A program made the position numbers and the translations under genes. From positions 169,853-233,852 of the forward strand of contig NZ_JAFKCS010000005.1 in the NCBI RefSeq assembly GCF_017255015.1: a stretch of DNA of 64,000 nucleotides, given 5' to 3'. The stretch comes from Bowmanella yangjiangensis (lineage in GTDB: Bacteria; Pseudomonadota; Gammaproteobacteria; Enterobacterales; Alteromonadaceae). A model generated the notes under the pieces. The model made no database searches and had not been told where the DNA came from. It saw only the letters and a list, made by a program, of their open reading frames with translations. Each line of letters opens with the position of its first letter. Within the stretch, counting starts at the first letter, position 1. Of this stretch, positions 35,230 to 45,125 are shown one piece after another.

Positions 35230-37136
35230 TGAATCATTGTATGCCCTTGTTGATTGGCATTACCGGCCACCGCAATGCCGTGCTGCGCGATGCCAGCGGT
35301 AAGGCCGATGACAGCCAGATAGTTCAGGCCATTATGACTGCGCTTAAACACTGGCGGGCACAAGTGGGGGAGCAAACCCCCATCTGGCTGCTAACCGGTA
35401 TGGCGGCCGGGCCGGATTTACTTGCCATTGATGCTCTGGAAGCCTTGATGGAAGGCGAGCCGGACTGGTATACGGGTAATTGCGATGTGATTCCGGTTCT
35501 GCCTATGCCCAAGGAGCATTTTCGGGCGGATTTTGCCGACGTTGAGCCTGCCTGGCAAACCAAATATGACTATTACATTAACAAGTACGATGAAAATCAT
35601 ATTGTTACCGCGGCAAATATGTCTGATGAGTCGCTGCAAAGGGCCTACACCGATTTAAGCTATGGCGAGAGCCGCGCTCAGTTGTACCTTAACCAAGGAG
35701 CATTTTTAAGCCGTTACACTAATGTGTTGCTGACGCTATGGGATGGCAAAGACAGCGATAAAGTTGGCGGTACAGCCGATGTGGTTAAGCTCAAGTGCGG
35801 CATGCCGGGTGTTTCCACCGATAGGGTGCATCCTGGTTTGCAGCCGGTCGGGTATTTTGATGGCCTGCCGGGCGGTGTACTGCAGCACATTTTGGTTGAA
35901 CGTACAGCAGAAAATCCCGCTTTGGATTTGACTTCTGGCCTGCAGCACCTGAACCCGGACGCAGAGGAACAGGCGCCGGTTTACCTTAGCCATAGTCATC
36001 CTCCAGCTCAAGCGTCACCTTTAACCTTGAGCCTCAGGGAGGAATTTATTGCGCTGGTGCGACAGCTGAAACAGTTTAATGGCGAGAGAATGCAAGGCGA
36101 CTGTGCTAATGACAAACTGCTGGAACAGGGGCTGGACGGGCGCTGTGGTATTTTCTCCAAGGCCGACAAGGTGGCGATTAAGGCGCAAAGCCGTTACCGC
36201 TCGCAGCTCTTGTTCTTTATGGCGTTTGCCTTTTTAGGTCTGCTAGCCTACGAAACCGTGTCTAACTTGCTAAATACCCTTGGCGGACTGCTTGTCATAG
36301 GCGCTGTTTTAGCCGTGGTTTTGTTCTCCTTTATTATTATTCTTGGGGCCAAAATGGCCCGACTGAAATGGCGTTATCAGCTGAATCGCATGGTTGCCGA
36401 ATCCCTGCGCTTGCGTGGTTACTTGAATCTTGCTGATGTGCCGCCGTCTTTACCGCCCATGATTCCCAGGCGCTATCGCAGCAGTTTTCCGCTGGTTAGC
36501 CAGGCCAACGCCCTGGGTGAGATGGTCTGGTGGAAAAAACGCGAGACCTTCCAAATTAGCTATCAAGGCAATCTTGGTCATGTAAAAGAACAGTGGATAG
36601 GCGGTCAAGCCAGTTATCTGGACAGTAAATTGCAAACCACACGCCAAAGTAAAATTCACTGGATTAACAAACAGCCGAAACTGGCCATGCAGATTTTCAA
36701 TCGCACGTCTTACCAACTCTTTATTGCCGCCGTGATACTGGGGGCCGTGATGTTGCTGGTGCATGGCTGGCTGTTGTGGCAGTACCCGTTGGAAGCCTAT
36801 GTACACAACATTAACCGCTGCGAACTCAATCAGCTGTCCAATGGTTTCTTGCCCTGGTTATGGTGTGAATGGGACACAGGTGTAATGCTGACCGTGCAGT
36901 TTCTGGTGATGCTCGGCGGTGTGATAGCTCTGTGGGTGGAGTTGGCAAACTACCGTTCTGCGAGCGCGGGCTTCGCACATATGCAGGTATTTTATGAAAG
37001 GGCGAGGTTTTTATTGGCGCAGAACCTGACGAAAGCGCAGACTGATAAACTACTGACTGAACTGGCCAGAGAAGCAATGCAGGAGCATGCTGAATGGAAT
37101 TTGTCGGAGTCAGAAAGTGACTTGGCAAGACGCTAG
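35229..37136 (+). CDS. SLOG-domain protein with four predicted TM helices (SLATT-like effector)
   Basis: 635 residues from ATG 35229 (a GTG 3 bp earlier is also possible). The N-terminal SLOG/Rossmann domain (5-190) shows LIGITGHRN, LLTGMAAGPDLLA and VLLTLWDGKDSDKVGGTAD, the nucleotide-pocket motifs. Hydrophobic helix pairs lie near 326-375 and 493-575. Each is followed by an amphipathic charged segment (RMVAESLRLRGYL; FYERARFLL), resembling SLATT two-TM effector modules. Such SLOG domains can bind NAD- or nucleotide-derived ligands. With the coupled TIR protein it forms a plausible signal-generator and membrane-effector pair. The family assignment of the TM part is tentative. Confidence 0.8.
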   Translation: MNHCMPLLIGITGHRNAVLRDASGKADDSQIVQAIMTALKHWRAQVGEQTPIWLLTGMAAGPDLLAIDALEALMEGEPDWYTGNCDVIPVLPMPKEHFRADFADVEPAWQTKYDYYINKYDENHIVTAANMSDESLQRAYTDLSYGESRAQLYLNQGAFLSRYTNVLLTLWDGKDSDKVGGTADVVKLKCGMPGVSTDRVHPGLQPVGYFDGLPGGVLQHILVERTAENPALDLTSGLQHLNPDAEEQAPVYLSHSHPPAQASPLTLSLREEFIALVRQLKQFNGERMQGDCANDKLLEQGLDGRCGIFSKADKVAIKAQSRYRSQLLFFMAFAFLGLLAYETVSNLLNTLGGLLVIGAVLAVVLFSFIIILGAKMARLKWRYQLNRMVAESLRLRGYLNLADVPPSLPPMIPRRYRSSFPLVSQANALGEMVWWKKRETFQISYQGNLGHVKEQWIGGQASYLDSKLQTTRQSKIHWINKQPKLAMQIFNRTSYQLFIAAVILGAVMLLVHGWLLWQYPLEAYVHNINRCELNQLSNGFLPWLWCEWDTGVMLTVQFLVMLGGVIALWVELANYRSASAGFAHMQVFYERARFLLAQNLTKAQTDKLLTELAREAMQEHAEWNLSESESDLARR

Positions 37137-37149
37137 CGGCTGCAGAGAA

Positions 37150-37175
37150 ATGACGGCGTAGTCTTACGCCGTCAT
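37150..37175. terminator. Bidirectional hairpin between convergent genes
   Basis: Perfect 11-bp stem ATGACGGCGTA / TACGCCGTCAT with a 4-base loop, between the SLOG gene stop (37136) and the porin stop (37186). T runs are weak on both sides. Confidence 0.5.
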
Positions 37176-37185
37176 GCTGTTATGA

Positions 37186-38355
37186 TTAAAAACTGGTCAT
37201 TACGCCAACGCTGAAGGCGGTATTGTCCAGTTCATCACCCAAGTGATTTTGCGCCTGCACATCCGAGATTTCCACCGCCAGGGTGAACAGATCCAAAACC
37301 GGGTGATATACGCCGAATGTCGCTTTGGTTTGATCTTTAACCTGCACCAGACTGTCGTTGGCGGTTAAGTCGACGCTGGAACGACCATAGTTAATCCCCA
37401 CTTTGGTTTTGCCGAACAGGTGGGTAGCCTGGGCAAACCAGCCGTCACTGTCCCGCGCCTCACCCGTGGCATCCGCAGCGTCAATTAACAGGCCATAGTA
37501 GCCCATGCCCTTGGCGGTGAAACCAGACAGCACCAGGTGAGTGTTACCCAAATCGAACGCCGCCGTAACGTCGATAGCCGACGCCGTGTAGCCGTTTTGC
37601 GGGAGATCGACATCCTGGCTGATAAAGGTGGTGGAGATATAGCCTTTGTCTGCGTTGTAGCGCAATTTGCCGTGAATACCCGGGCGGCTGGAGCCGGTGT
37701 CACCCACGTAACCGTTACCGCCGAATGAAACTAAATCCAACGGCTGGTAAATGCCCACTACCGCATCAATGCCACTCTCACTCTGGTAGCTATAGGTGAT
37801 TTGCGACAACCTGTCGGTAAAAATATAGCCGTAACCGGCACCACCCAAACTGGTGTTCAGTGGCGAGGTAATACTGGCTGGCGCACCCACGCCACCCAGC
37901 GACATATCTTCCAGCACGATATCAATGCCGAACACCCCGTAGTCGCGTCCGGCCTTTAAGGTGCCGTATTCGGCATTACCGACGGTAAAAAATGCGCGAT
38001 AGGCTTTGTTATCGCCACTGCCGTTAAACGCCGTGTTATCGGTATTGCCGGGTTCGATGGCCAGGGTGGCCTTAAGATCCCAGCCGTTTTTTGAGGTGCC
38101 CGCGCTGAAACTGAAGCTGGCCGGGCTGTAGCCGTTCGATACCGAACTGGCGTCGTCGCCCTGACAAAGCAGGGCATTACCAGCCACCGTATTACCACTG
38201 TCATCACAGCTCACATACAAGGCATGGGTGTTGACAAAACCGTTGAAATTAAACGACCAGTCACCCTGAGTAATTTCAACTGCCTGGGCGGGTGTGGCAA
38301 GAGCGGCGGCTGTTGCTGCAGCCAATGCCGTTAAGCGTAATTGTGTTCTTTTCAT
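37186..38355 (-). CDS. Gram-negative porin
   Basis: 389 residues from the ATG at 38355; the frame is open for 23 more codons, but this start gives a clean signal peptide (MKRTQLRLTALAAATAAALA, then TPAQA). The body is rich in beta-strand patterns (GSWSFNFNGF-like, GTLKAGRDYG, YGRSSVDLT) and the last residue is Phe, as for outer-membrane barrels assembled by Bam. It is the last gene of the block that begins at 44982. It would let substrates of that pathway through the outer membrane. Confidence 0.85.
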   Translation of the reverse strand: MKRTQLRLTALAAATAAALATPAQAVEITQGDWSFNFNGFVNTHALYVSCDDSGNTVAGNALLCQGDDASSVSNGYSPASFSFSAGTSKNGWDLKATLAIEPGNTDNTAFNGSGDNKAYRAFFTVGNAEYGTLKAGRDYGVFGIDIVLEDMSLGGVGAPASITSPLNTSLGGAGYGYIFTDRLSQITYSYQSESGIDAVVGIYQPLDLVSFGGNGYVGDTGSSRPGIHGKLRYNADKGYISTTFISQDVDLPQNGYTASAIDVTAAFDLGNTHLVLSGFTAKGMGYYGLLIDAADATGEARDSDGWFAQATHLFGKTKVGINYGRSSVDLTANDSLVQVKDQTKATFGVYHPVLDLFTLAVEISDVQAQNHLGDELDNTAFSVGVMTSF

Positions 38356-38493
38356 TGTCTTTATCCACTTGTGTCCTGAGCCCGGCATGGGTTGCCGGGC
38401 CGATAAAAGGGTTATTTCAGACACAGCGATCCCGTCACGCCTTCTGAAAGTGAAGGCGCTGCGTAGCTTGCAGAAAACGGGAGCTGTGTGTGG

Positions 38494-39543
38494 TTAGCGG
38501 ATCGCCAGTGGGTTAACCGGTGAGCCTGTGCCGCCTTCCATCTTCAGTGGCGTGGCGGAGAAGAAGAAGCTGTATTGGCCGTCTTTGGCACTGGCTTCGG
38601 CAATATCGTCCAACCAGTACAATTCGGTCAGCACCACACCCAGGTCGCGGATCAACGCACCGTGCAGCGGGATAACATAGTCTTGGCCGTCAATCTTCTG
38701 GAATGACTTCTCAACCGCCAGGTTGTCAGACGCGATAACCGGAATTTCCATGTCATCTATCCACTTGATCAGGTCCTTGCCGTAGCACAGGCCTGGCTCG
38801 GTTAAGGCTGACCAGTTTTTGGCATCTTCTTTGTCGTAGAAACGGCCCATGGAGCCGGTACGGATCACCAGAATATCGCGCTTCTCTACCTTGGTTTTCT
38901 GGCGCTTTTCAGCGGCTTTCAGATCCGCCAGCGTCACGCATTCATTAGGGGCCAGACGATGATTCTTGTCACCTTTAAGGCGGCCAATATCCAGCAGAAT
39001 ACCGCGGCCGACTATGCCTTCATCACCCAGTTCGGAAATGCTGACAAAGCTGTGCCCATGTACTGTGGTATCGGAAGATTTACCGTTATATACCTTATCG
39101 TCATACCAGGCATGTCCCAGGGCATCCACGTGCGTGGTGCCTTGCAGGTACATAAAGACCGCATCGTCTGAATACTTCATGCCACCGGCCAGCGGGGCAG
39201 ATTTGTCCGCTGAGTACAGACCTTCATCCTGAGACATAAAGTGCATAACGGGCACACGGCCAGGGAAAACCGGGCCGACACCGTGGATCATGGGCAACTG
39301 CAGAGTGAACTTGGTACCTTGTTTAGCCGCCGCCAAGCCACGTTTTACTTGGGCTGCATCAAGGTAGTTGAGGGCACCAATCTGGTCTTCTTTACCCCAT
39401 TTACCCCAGTTATTAGGCATGTCCTTTTGAATACTTGCCATTGGGCTTTCCTGCGCAATGGTCTGCGTGGCGGTGACACCAAGCAGTGTGAAACCGACAA
39501 TCGAGGCGATAGTGCCAAGTGCACGGGTGTGGATGTTGAACAT
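38494..39543 (-). CDS. Exported cyclase-family (metal-dependent) hydrolase
   Basis: 349 residues. An N-terminal hydrophobic stretch ends in TIAQES, suggesting a signal peptide. The family motif HxGTHxDxPxH appears as GTTHVDALGHAWYDDK, so several metal ligands are kept. The family (Cyclase/KynB-like, isatin hydrolase) hydrolyses small amides and lactones. Start preceded by AGGAG. It lies between the semialdehyde dehydrogenase and the porin, so it may open a lactone or amide before uptake. The substrate is not determined. Confidence 0.8.
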   Translation of the reverse strand: MFNIHTRALGTIASIVGFTLLGVTATQTIAQESPMASIQKDMPNNWGKWGKEDQIGALNYLDAAQVKRGLAAAKQGTKFTLQLPMIHGVGPVFPGRVPVMHFMSQDEGLYSADKSAPLAGGMKYSDDAVFMYLQGTTHVDALGHAWYDDKVYNGKSSDTTVHGHSFVSISELGDEGIVGRGILLDIGRLKGDKNHRLAPNECVTLADLKAAEKRQKTKVEKRDILVIRTGSMGRFYDKEDAKNWSALTEPGLCYGKDLIKWIDDMEIPVIASDNLAVEKSFQKIDGQDYVIPLHGALIRDLGVVLTELYWLDDIAEASAKDGQYSFFFSATPLKMEGGTGSPVNPLAIR

Positions 39544-39613
39544 GTTTTTCTCCTGTTGTTATTAATTCTCTGCCCGCTTCTGTGAGCTTAGGCAGGGAGC
39601 ATCCGGTAGGGTG

Positions 39614-41065
39614 TTAGTGGCGTTTAATGCCGTAACACTGGTACTTCATTTCCAGATATTCTTCGATGCCGACATGGGCACCTTCGCGTCCAAGTCCGCT
39701 GGCTTTCACCCCACCAAAAGGAGCGTTGGCAGCAGAAATTACGCCGGTATTGATCCCCACCATGCCGCTTTCAATTTGTTCTACCACACGTTGTACGCGG
39801 TGCAGATTGTCTGAAAACAAGTAGGCAGCGAGACCAAATGGGGTGTCATTGGCGTAGCCAATAACCTGTTGTTCGGTACTAAAAGAGATAAGCGGCAGCA
39901 GCGGGCCAAATGTTTCTTCACAGGCACATTGCGCGGTAGGCGGCACCTTTGCTAACACGGTTGGCTTGTACCAGTTATGTAGTGCCGACAAGCGCTCACC
40001 GCCGCACAGCAAGGTAGCACCAGCGCTGAGCGCATCAGCCACATGGGCTTCCACTTTGGCAACGGCGGCCGCATCGATAAGGGGGCCAATCTGAGTGTCA
40101 GGTGCAAGGCCATCACCCAGGCGCAGTTGTGAAACTTGCTCGACTAACCGAGCGGTGAAGGCCGGCATCAGATCTTCCTGCACATACACCCGGTTGGGGG
40201 ATATGCAGGTTTGTCCGGCGTTTCTGAACTTGGCTTTTATCAGTTCGGCTACCGCCAGTTCCACATCGGCATCGTCGAAGACGATAAAGGGCGCATTGCC
40301 GCCGAGCTCCAGCGACAGGCGTTTTATGTCTTTGGCACACTGCGCCATTAACAACGAACCGATGCGGGTGGAGCCGGTAAAACTCAGTTTTCTGACGATA
40401 GGATTGGCGGTCAATGCTTCACCTATAGTGCGGGCATCACCGGTAACAATCTGCAGTACCCCGGCAGGGATACCGGCCCGGCAGGCCAGTTCGCCCAGGG
40501 CCAAGGCGGTCAGCGGGGTCTGCTGGGCCGGTTTAACCAGCATGCTGCAACCGGCGGCCAGGGCCGGTGCCACTTTTCGGGTGATCATGGCGGCCGGGAA
40601 ATTCCAGGGAGTAATGGCAGCGCAGACGCCTACCGGTTCTCTGGTGACAATAATACGTTGCTGCGTATTGGCGGCAGGCAGCACTTCGCCTTGAATGCGC
40701 ATGGCTTCTTCGGCAAACCATTCCACATAGCTGGCGGCATAGGCAATCTCGCCTTTGGCCTCACTCAGGGGTTTACCCTGCTCTGAGGTCATGATCAGCG
40801 CCAGTTCATCCTGATGGGCCATGATCAGGGCATACCAGGCTTTGAGCAGTGCGCCGCGCTGAGCCGGTGACAATGCCCGCCAGCTGAGCATGGCCTGCTG
40901 GGCATGGACTATGGCTTCATTCACCTGCGCTGCGGATAAATCAGGCACCTGGGCGATAACGTCGCCGCTGGCCGGATTGGTCACCGACATGCTGTGGTCG
41001 GCGCTTGTCCACTGGCCATTGATAAGACAATGCTGTTTAAAAATCTCTAGCTCGGTTAACTTCAC
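39614..41065 (-). CDS. gabD: NAD(P)-dependent succinate-semialdehyde dehydrogenase-like enzyme
   Basis: 483 residues, standard length. Catalytic Cys287 is in NAGQTCISPNRVYV and the Glu motif is LELGGNAPF; TPWNFPAAMITRK is the cofactor-site stretch. SSADHs convert succinate semialdehyde to succinate. It overlaps the upstream regulator gene by 4 bp (ATGA). With the iron alcohol dehydrogenase in the same operon it could complete 4-hydroxybutyrate oxidation. A close paralogue lies at 58370. Other semialdehydes are possible. Confidence 0.85.
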   Translation of the reverse strand: MKLTELEIFKQHCLINGQWTSADHSMSVTNPASGDVIAQVPDLSAAQVNEAIVHAQQAMLSWRALSPAQRGALLKAWYALIMAHQDELALIMTSEQGKPLSEAKGEIAYAASYVEWFAEEAMRIQGEVLPAANTQQRIIVTREPVGVCAAITPWNFPAAMITRKVAPALAAGCSMLVKPAQQTPLTALALGELACRAGIPAGVLQIVTGDARTIGEALTANPIVRKLSFTGSTRIGSLLMAQCAKDIKRLSLELGGNAPFIVFDDADVELAVAELIKAKFRNAGQTCISPNRVYVQEDLMPAFTARLVEQVSQLRLGDGLAPDTQIGPLIDAAAVAKVEAHVADALSAGATLLCGGERLSALHNWYKPTVLAKVPPTAQCACEETFGPLLPLISFSTEQQVIGYANDTPFGLAAYLFSDNLHRVQRVVEQIESGMVGINTGVISAANAPFGGVKASGLGREGAHVGIEEYLEMKYQCYGIKRH

Positions 41066-42438
41066 GATGATGCCTTGTTCGTCAATTGGAAAGCCTGGCG
41101 CTTTTTCACCAAGGTGGATTGATTGATCCCCAGTGCCGCCGCCGCCGCCCGGGTGGTACCGTATTGCGCCAGGGCCGACTCAATTAGACGGTGTTCCAGT
41201 GCGGCCACCTGATCTTTGAGGCCGCCGCCCACATGTTCGTTGGGGGACAGATTTAAGAAACGCAGTTCCGCTGGCAGATCCTGCACCTGAATTTCTTCCT
41301 CTCTGGTGCTGATTGCCAGGCGTTCAGCCAGGTTGATCAGCTCACGGATATTGCCCGGCCATTCATACTGCATCAGCAGTTCGGTGGCTTCCGGGCTAAG
41401 CTGGCGCGAACACTGATACTGCTCGCAGAACTGCGCTAAGTAATGGTTAAACAGGGGCAGGATTTCCTCCTGTCTGTGTCTGAGTGGCGGCAGGGTTAGC
41501 GGCATCACACTGATGCGGTAGAACAAATCTTCCCTAAAACGACCTTGCTGTGTGGCCGCCGCCAGGTCATGGTGGGTGGCCGTGATCATTCTGATGTTGG
41601 TGGATTTCAGCTTAGTGCCGCCGATGGGCAGGTATTTATTGTCCTCGATGACCTTGAGCAACTTAGCTTGCAAGGCCAAGGGCAAATCGCCGATTTCGTC
41701 CAGAAACAAGGTACCGCCGTTAGCCACTTCCAATAAGCCTGCTTTGCCTTTAGTGGAGGCACCGGTAAAGGCACCAGGCACATAACCAAAGAGTTCGGCC
41801 TCAATCAGGCCTTCCGGCATCGCCGCACAGTTCAAGGCGATAAAGGGGTTATCTGCTCTGTCACTTTGCTGGTGGATATAGCGGGCCAACTGGGTTTTAC
41901 CTGTGCCGGTTTCGCCCTGAATCAATATCTTGACCTGAGTTGGGGCAATGCGCTTGGCCAGGGCGTAACATTCCTGGGTTTTCTTGCCGACCAGCAAGCC
42001 GTTTTGCTGGCCGGTTTCGGGTAACTCATTGGCATATTGCTCAAAGCGACTGAGCAATTGTTCCAGTTGTTCTTCGGCATGTTTGGCTCTGAGCAGTTCG
42101 GTCACATCGCGCACGTTGGTGACGACCAGCTCAATACGTCCCTGGTCGTCAAACATGGGGTTACCACTGACCAGGATCTTGCGATCGCCCATAATGGTCT
42201 GCACCAAGGTCACAGGCTGACGCTCGCGGATCACTTCCAGGCTGGCCGACTTGGAAATATAGCCCTGCTGCACCAGTTCACTCATGTGCTTGCCGACTAT
42301 CTTGTGGCGCTGCAATCCGGTAATACGTTCATAGGCCTGATTGATGGTCAGGGTCAGACCTTCACCATTGGTGATATAAACACCGTCCTGCAGGGCGTCG
42401 AGTACCGGTTGCAGTGCATCGACATCAAAGCGCGTCAT
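41062..42438 (-). CDS. Sigma-54-dependent activator with N-terminal PAS domain
   Basis: 458 residues. A PAS domain occupies about 8-115 (GVYITNGEGLTLTINQAYER). The AAA+ domain has Walker A GETGTGKT and the sigma-54 contact loop PGAFTGAS. The C-terminal Fis-type HTH has AAAALGINQSTLVKKRQA. Such proteins activate promoters of the -24/-12 type, and one with consensus spacing (45027-45041) lies in front of the operon containing this gene. That makes self-regulated, ligand-dependent activation of this block likely. It overlaps neighbours at both ends (4 and 14 bp). Confidence 0.9.
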   Translation of the reverse strand: MTRFDVDALQPVLDALQDGVYITNGEGLTLTINQAYERITGLQRHKIVGKHMSELVQQGYISKSASLEVIRERQPVTLVQTIMGDRKILVSGNPMFDDQGRIELVVTNVRDVTELLRAKHAEEQLEQLLSRFEQYANELPETGQQNGLLVGKKTQECYALAKRIAPTQVKILIQGETGTGKTQLARYIHQQSDRADNPFIALNCAAMPEGLIEAELFGYVPGAFTGASTKGKAGLLEVANGGTLFLDEIGDLPLALQAKLLKVIEDNKYLPIGGTKLKSTNIRMITATHHDLAAATQQGRFREDLFYRISVMPLTLPPLRHRQEEILPLFNHYLAQFCEQYQCSRQLSPEATELLMQYEWPGNIRELINLAERLAISTREEEIQVQDLPAELRFLNLSPNEHVGGGLKDQVAALEHRLIESALAQYGTTRAAAAALGINQSTLVKKRQAFQLTNKASS

Positions 42439-43831
42439 GTTGGTTATCCTTATGCTGTTGATCTTTTACAAAAGTGCGGTCCACTTCACCGCGCAACGCG
42501 TCCCGGCCGTAGATAAGGACGACCAGAGCCAGTCCCACGGCGAATGCCCAGGCCGCGCCTTTTACGGTCAGTACGGCGGCAATGACCCCTGCTATGCCTA
42601 GGTCTCGCTGACTGCGGGATTCCATAATGCCGATTCGCACACTGACAAAGCCTTGAATCAGCAGTGTCAGGGCCAGGGCCACCCCCAGTATGGGCTGCAC
42701 CAGACTGACGATGGGCAGCAACAACAGGCCGGTATTGGTGCCCCAGCGGAAAGAGCCGGAGCCGCCAAAGATACTCTGCATGGCTTGCTTGCCCTGCTTA
42801 TATCGCTCAACTGTCACCACATGCATGGCGGCCCATAGTGGGCCACACATCACTACGTCCGGTCCGAATATGCTCATAAACAGGTTGCGACCACCGAAGA
42901 TCAGATGTGAACGGTTAGGGTTGTAGTCAATTTTCTCGTCCTGACGAACCTCATCCGCTTCTTGCAAAATAGCTTTGGTTTGCAGTACATCGCCGAACAC
43001 CACGATATAGGTGGCCAGCACGGTAGGCAGTGCGGTCAGGAACATGCTAAGCGGTGGTAAACCTACCCCGAATACCGTGTACTGGTTCCACATCAGGGCA
43101 AAATCCGGCTGGGTGAAACCCCATTCCACATTGGGCCAGGGTGCTTCATTGACCAGCGGTGCCACAATGACCGCCAGGATAATGATAGGGAAGACGCCGA
43201 GTTTACCTACGGTGGCCCAGATATGACCGCGCTGGCGCAAACGGGCGAAGTGACCGGAGAAAATCAGATAAAAGGCCACGCCCACCGCGATGCTGATGGT
43301 GATAGGGTAGCTATCAAAGCGACCGCCTTCTTTAAACACCACCGCCACGGCAGCCAGCCCTGCACCAATAATGATGCCGGATTTGATCGCATGGGGGATG
43401 AGATGCACAACCCTGGCAGCCATGCCGGTTTTACCCAGCAGTATCACCAACAGTCCCAGCATCATCTGAAAGGCAATCAGCGCGTGTACTCTGTCGGTGC
43501 CGGGGTCAAAGGCTTCCACATAAGCCATCAGAAGCGGAATGGCCGGGGTGATCCAACCTGGAATAACCGGGTCACCAAGCAGGTGATGCAGCAAGTACAA
43601 CAAGCCGTTTAGCATCACTATGGCCAGCGCGGCCTCGAATGGCATGCCCAGAATTTCCGTCATCAGCGGAATGGCGGCCAAGTCCACCGCACACATCAGC
43701 AGGCCCTGCAAATAATCCGGCAACTCCAATCGGTAGTGGACAAAAGGCAGGCGGATCTTAAACGGGCCGAAGCCAAAATACGGGGCTTCCTGGCTGACTG
43801 GGGGCTGGTTGCTGCTCATGCTTTTACTCAT
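42425..43831 (-). CDS. Polytopic membrane transporter, UraA/SulP-like
   Basis: 468 residues with about 12 hydrophobic segments, among them LPDYLQGLLMCAVDLAAIPL and IPHAIKSGIIIGAGLAAVAV; PHAIKSGIIIGAGL resembles the motif found in UraA/SulP-fold permeases. I cannot place it in one named family with confidence, and no substrate can be read from the sequence. It is the second gene of the operon (5-bp gap after the alcohol dehydrogenase, 14-bp overlap with the regulator), so it probably carries the pathway substrate over the inner membrane. Confidence 0.7.
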   Translation of the reverse strand: MSKSMSSNQPPVSQEAPYFGFGPFKIRLPFVHYRLELPDYLQGLLMCAVDLAAIPLMTEILGMPFEAALAIVMLNGLLYLLHHLLGDPVIPGWITPAIPLLMAYVEAFDPGTDRVHALIAFQMMLGLLVILLGKTGMAARVVHLIPHAIKSGIIIGAGLAAVAVVFKEGGRFDSYPITISIAVGVAFYLIFSGHFARLRQRGHIWATVGKLGVFPIIILAVIVAPLVNEAPWPNVEWGFTQPDFALMWNQYTVFGVGLPPLSMFLTALPTVLATYIVVFGDVLQTKAILQEADEVRQDEKIDYNPNRSHLIFGGRNLFMSIFGPDVVMCGPLWAAMHVVTVERYKQGKQAMQSIFGGSGSFRWGTNTGLLLLPIVSLVQPILGVALALTLLIQGFVSVRIGIMESRSQRDLGIAGVIAAVLTVKGAAWAFAVGLALVVLIYGRDALRGEVDRTFVKDQQHKDNQHDAL

Positions 43832-43836
43832 TGTTA

Positions 43837-44982
43837 TTAGTAGGCGGCGCGGTAAATGCGCTCAATATCTGACTCACTCAGGGCGCGCGGGTTATTGCTT
43901 AGTAAGCGTGTCACTTTGCTGGCTTCTCTGGCTAACAAGGGAATGTCATTTTCCTGAATCGAGAATTCACGCAAGCGCGCCGGTATTTCGACTTCGCGGC
44001 ACAAGGTGGTAATGGCATCCACCACGCTTTGGCCGATTTCCTGCTGGCTGCGACCGTGGCTGGGTAAGCCAATTGCGGCAGCGATATCGGTAAAACGTTC
44101 CCGGCTGGCCATCAGATTCCATTGCAGCACATGGGGTAACATCACCGCGTTGCTCAGCCCGTGTGACAAGTGGTAGCGCCCGCCAAGTGGATAGGCCAGG
44201 GCATGCACCGCCCCTACACCGGCATTACCAAATGCTAAACCTGCCAGCAAACTGCCGGTGGCCATATGTTCCCTGGCCTGGATGTTATCGCCCCTGGCAT
44301 AGGCTTTGGGCAGAGCAGGGTAAATCAGTTGCATGGCTTTAATCGCCAGTGCATCAGTCACCGCATTGGCATGTACCGACAAGTAAGACTCAATGGCATG
44401 CACCAGCGCATCGATGCCACTGGCGGCCGTTACCGATTTAGGACAGCTTAGGGTCATCTCCGGGGAGACAATGGCCACGTCCGGCAGCAAATAATCACTG
44501 ACGATGCCCTTTTTTAACTGCTCTGCCGGGTCCGACAAAATCGCAATGTTGGTCACCTCTGAGCCGGTACCTGCGGTGGTGGGAATGGCGATAAGCGGAA
44601 TATGCCGGCCTTTCACCTGGTCGGTGCCAAACAGGGAAGCAATATCTCCTTGTTGACTGGCCGCTACTGCCAGCACTTTAGCGCTGTCGATAGCGCTGCC
44701 ACCGCCCACGGCAATAATGCCGTCAAAGGCATTGGCGTTGAATTCGGCCAGGCAGTTTTCGATTACTTCGATTTCCGGCTCCGGGGGAATGTCTTTGTAA
44801 ACCGCCACGTCTTTCTCAAGCTGGCAGAGAATATGCTCAAGGGCACCCGATTGATAAACACCGGGGTCTGTGACAACAAAAGGTTTGCGAATGTTAAGTC
44901 GCAACAGCTCGTCCTTGAGCGACGCCGTTGCACCCTGGCCGGTAATCAGCCTGCCTGCAGATTTAAAATGGGATACTTGCAT
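43837..44982 (-). CDS. Iron-containing alcohol dehydrogenase (group III)
   Basis: About 381 residues from ATG 44982; an upstream TTG at 44991 is less likely. The coenzyme motif GGGSAIDSAK and the segment TTAGTGSEVTN are present, and the metal-binding His are in HGLSNAVMLPHV and elsewhere. The family includes 4-hydroxybutyrate dehydrogenases and other short-chain alcohol dehydrogenases. It is the first gene of the block read toward 37186. With an SSADH downstream, oxidation of 4-hydroxybutyrate to succinate is a reasonable guess. Regulation is by the sigma-54 promoter just upstream. Confidence 0.87.
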   Translation of the reverse strand: MQVSHFKSAGRLITGQGATASLKDELLRLNIRKPFVVTDPGVYQSGALEHILCQLEKDVAVYKDIPPEPEIEVIENCLAEFNANAFDGIIAVGGGSAIDSAKVLAVAASQQGDIASLFGTDQVKGRHIPLIAIPTTAGTGSEVTNIAILSDPAEQLKKGIVSDYLLPDVAIVSPEMTLSCPKSVTAASGIDALVHAIESYLSVHANAVTDALAIKAMQLIYPALPKAYARGDNIQAREHMATGSLLAGLAFGNAGVGAVHALAYPLGGRYHLSHGLSNAVMLPHVLQWNLMASRERFTDIAAAIGLPSHGRSQQEIGQSVVDAITTLCREVEIPARLREFSIQENDIPLLAREASKVTRLLSNNPRALSESDIERIYRAAY

Positions 44983-45026
44983 TACTCTCAATCAGTCGAT
45001 GATATTTTTACCGTTGTTTAACTAAG

Positions 45027-45041
45027 GCAACAATTGGGCCA
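45027..45041 (-). promoter_or_regulatory. Sigma-54 (-24/-12) promoter of the alcohol dehydrogenase operon
   Basis: Minus strand TGGCCCAATTGTTGC: GG and GC separated by 10 nt, as required for sigma-54. It lies 45 bp before the ATG at 44982. The operon it drives contains a sigma-54-activator gene. Confidence 0.75.
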
Positions 45042-45125
45042 GCTTTGTTAAAATCTTGTAACTCTAAATATTTCAGCAGGTTACGTTTTAACAGTAGATT
45101 AGCATTTGTTGTGTTGATTTTTATT

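Noticed and set aside
39614..41065. Assigning this ALDH to hydroxyproline breakdown
   Set aside because: Its motifs (NAGQTC, LELGGNAPF) are SSADH-like, unlike the KGSA dehydrogenase at 14644, and it lies in another operon.
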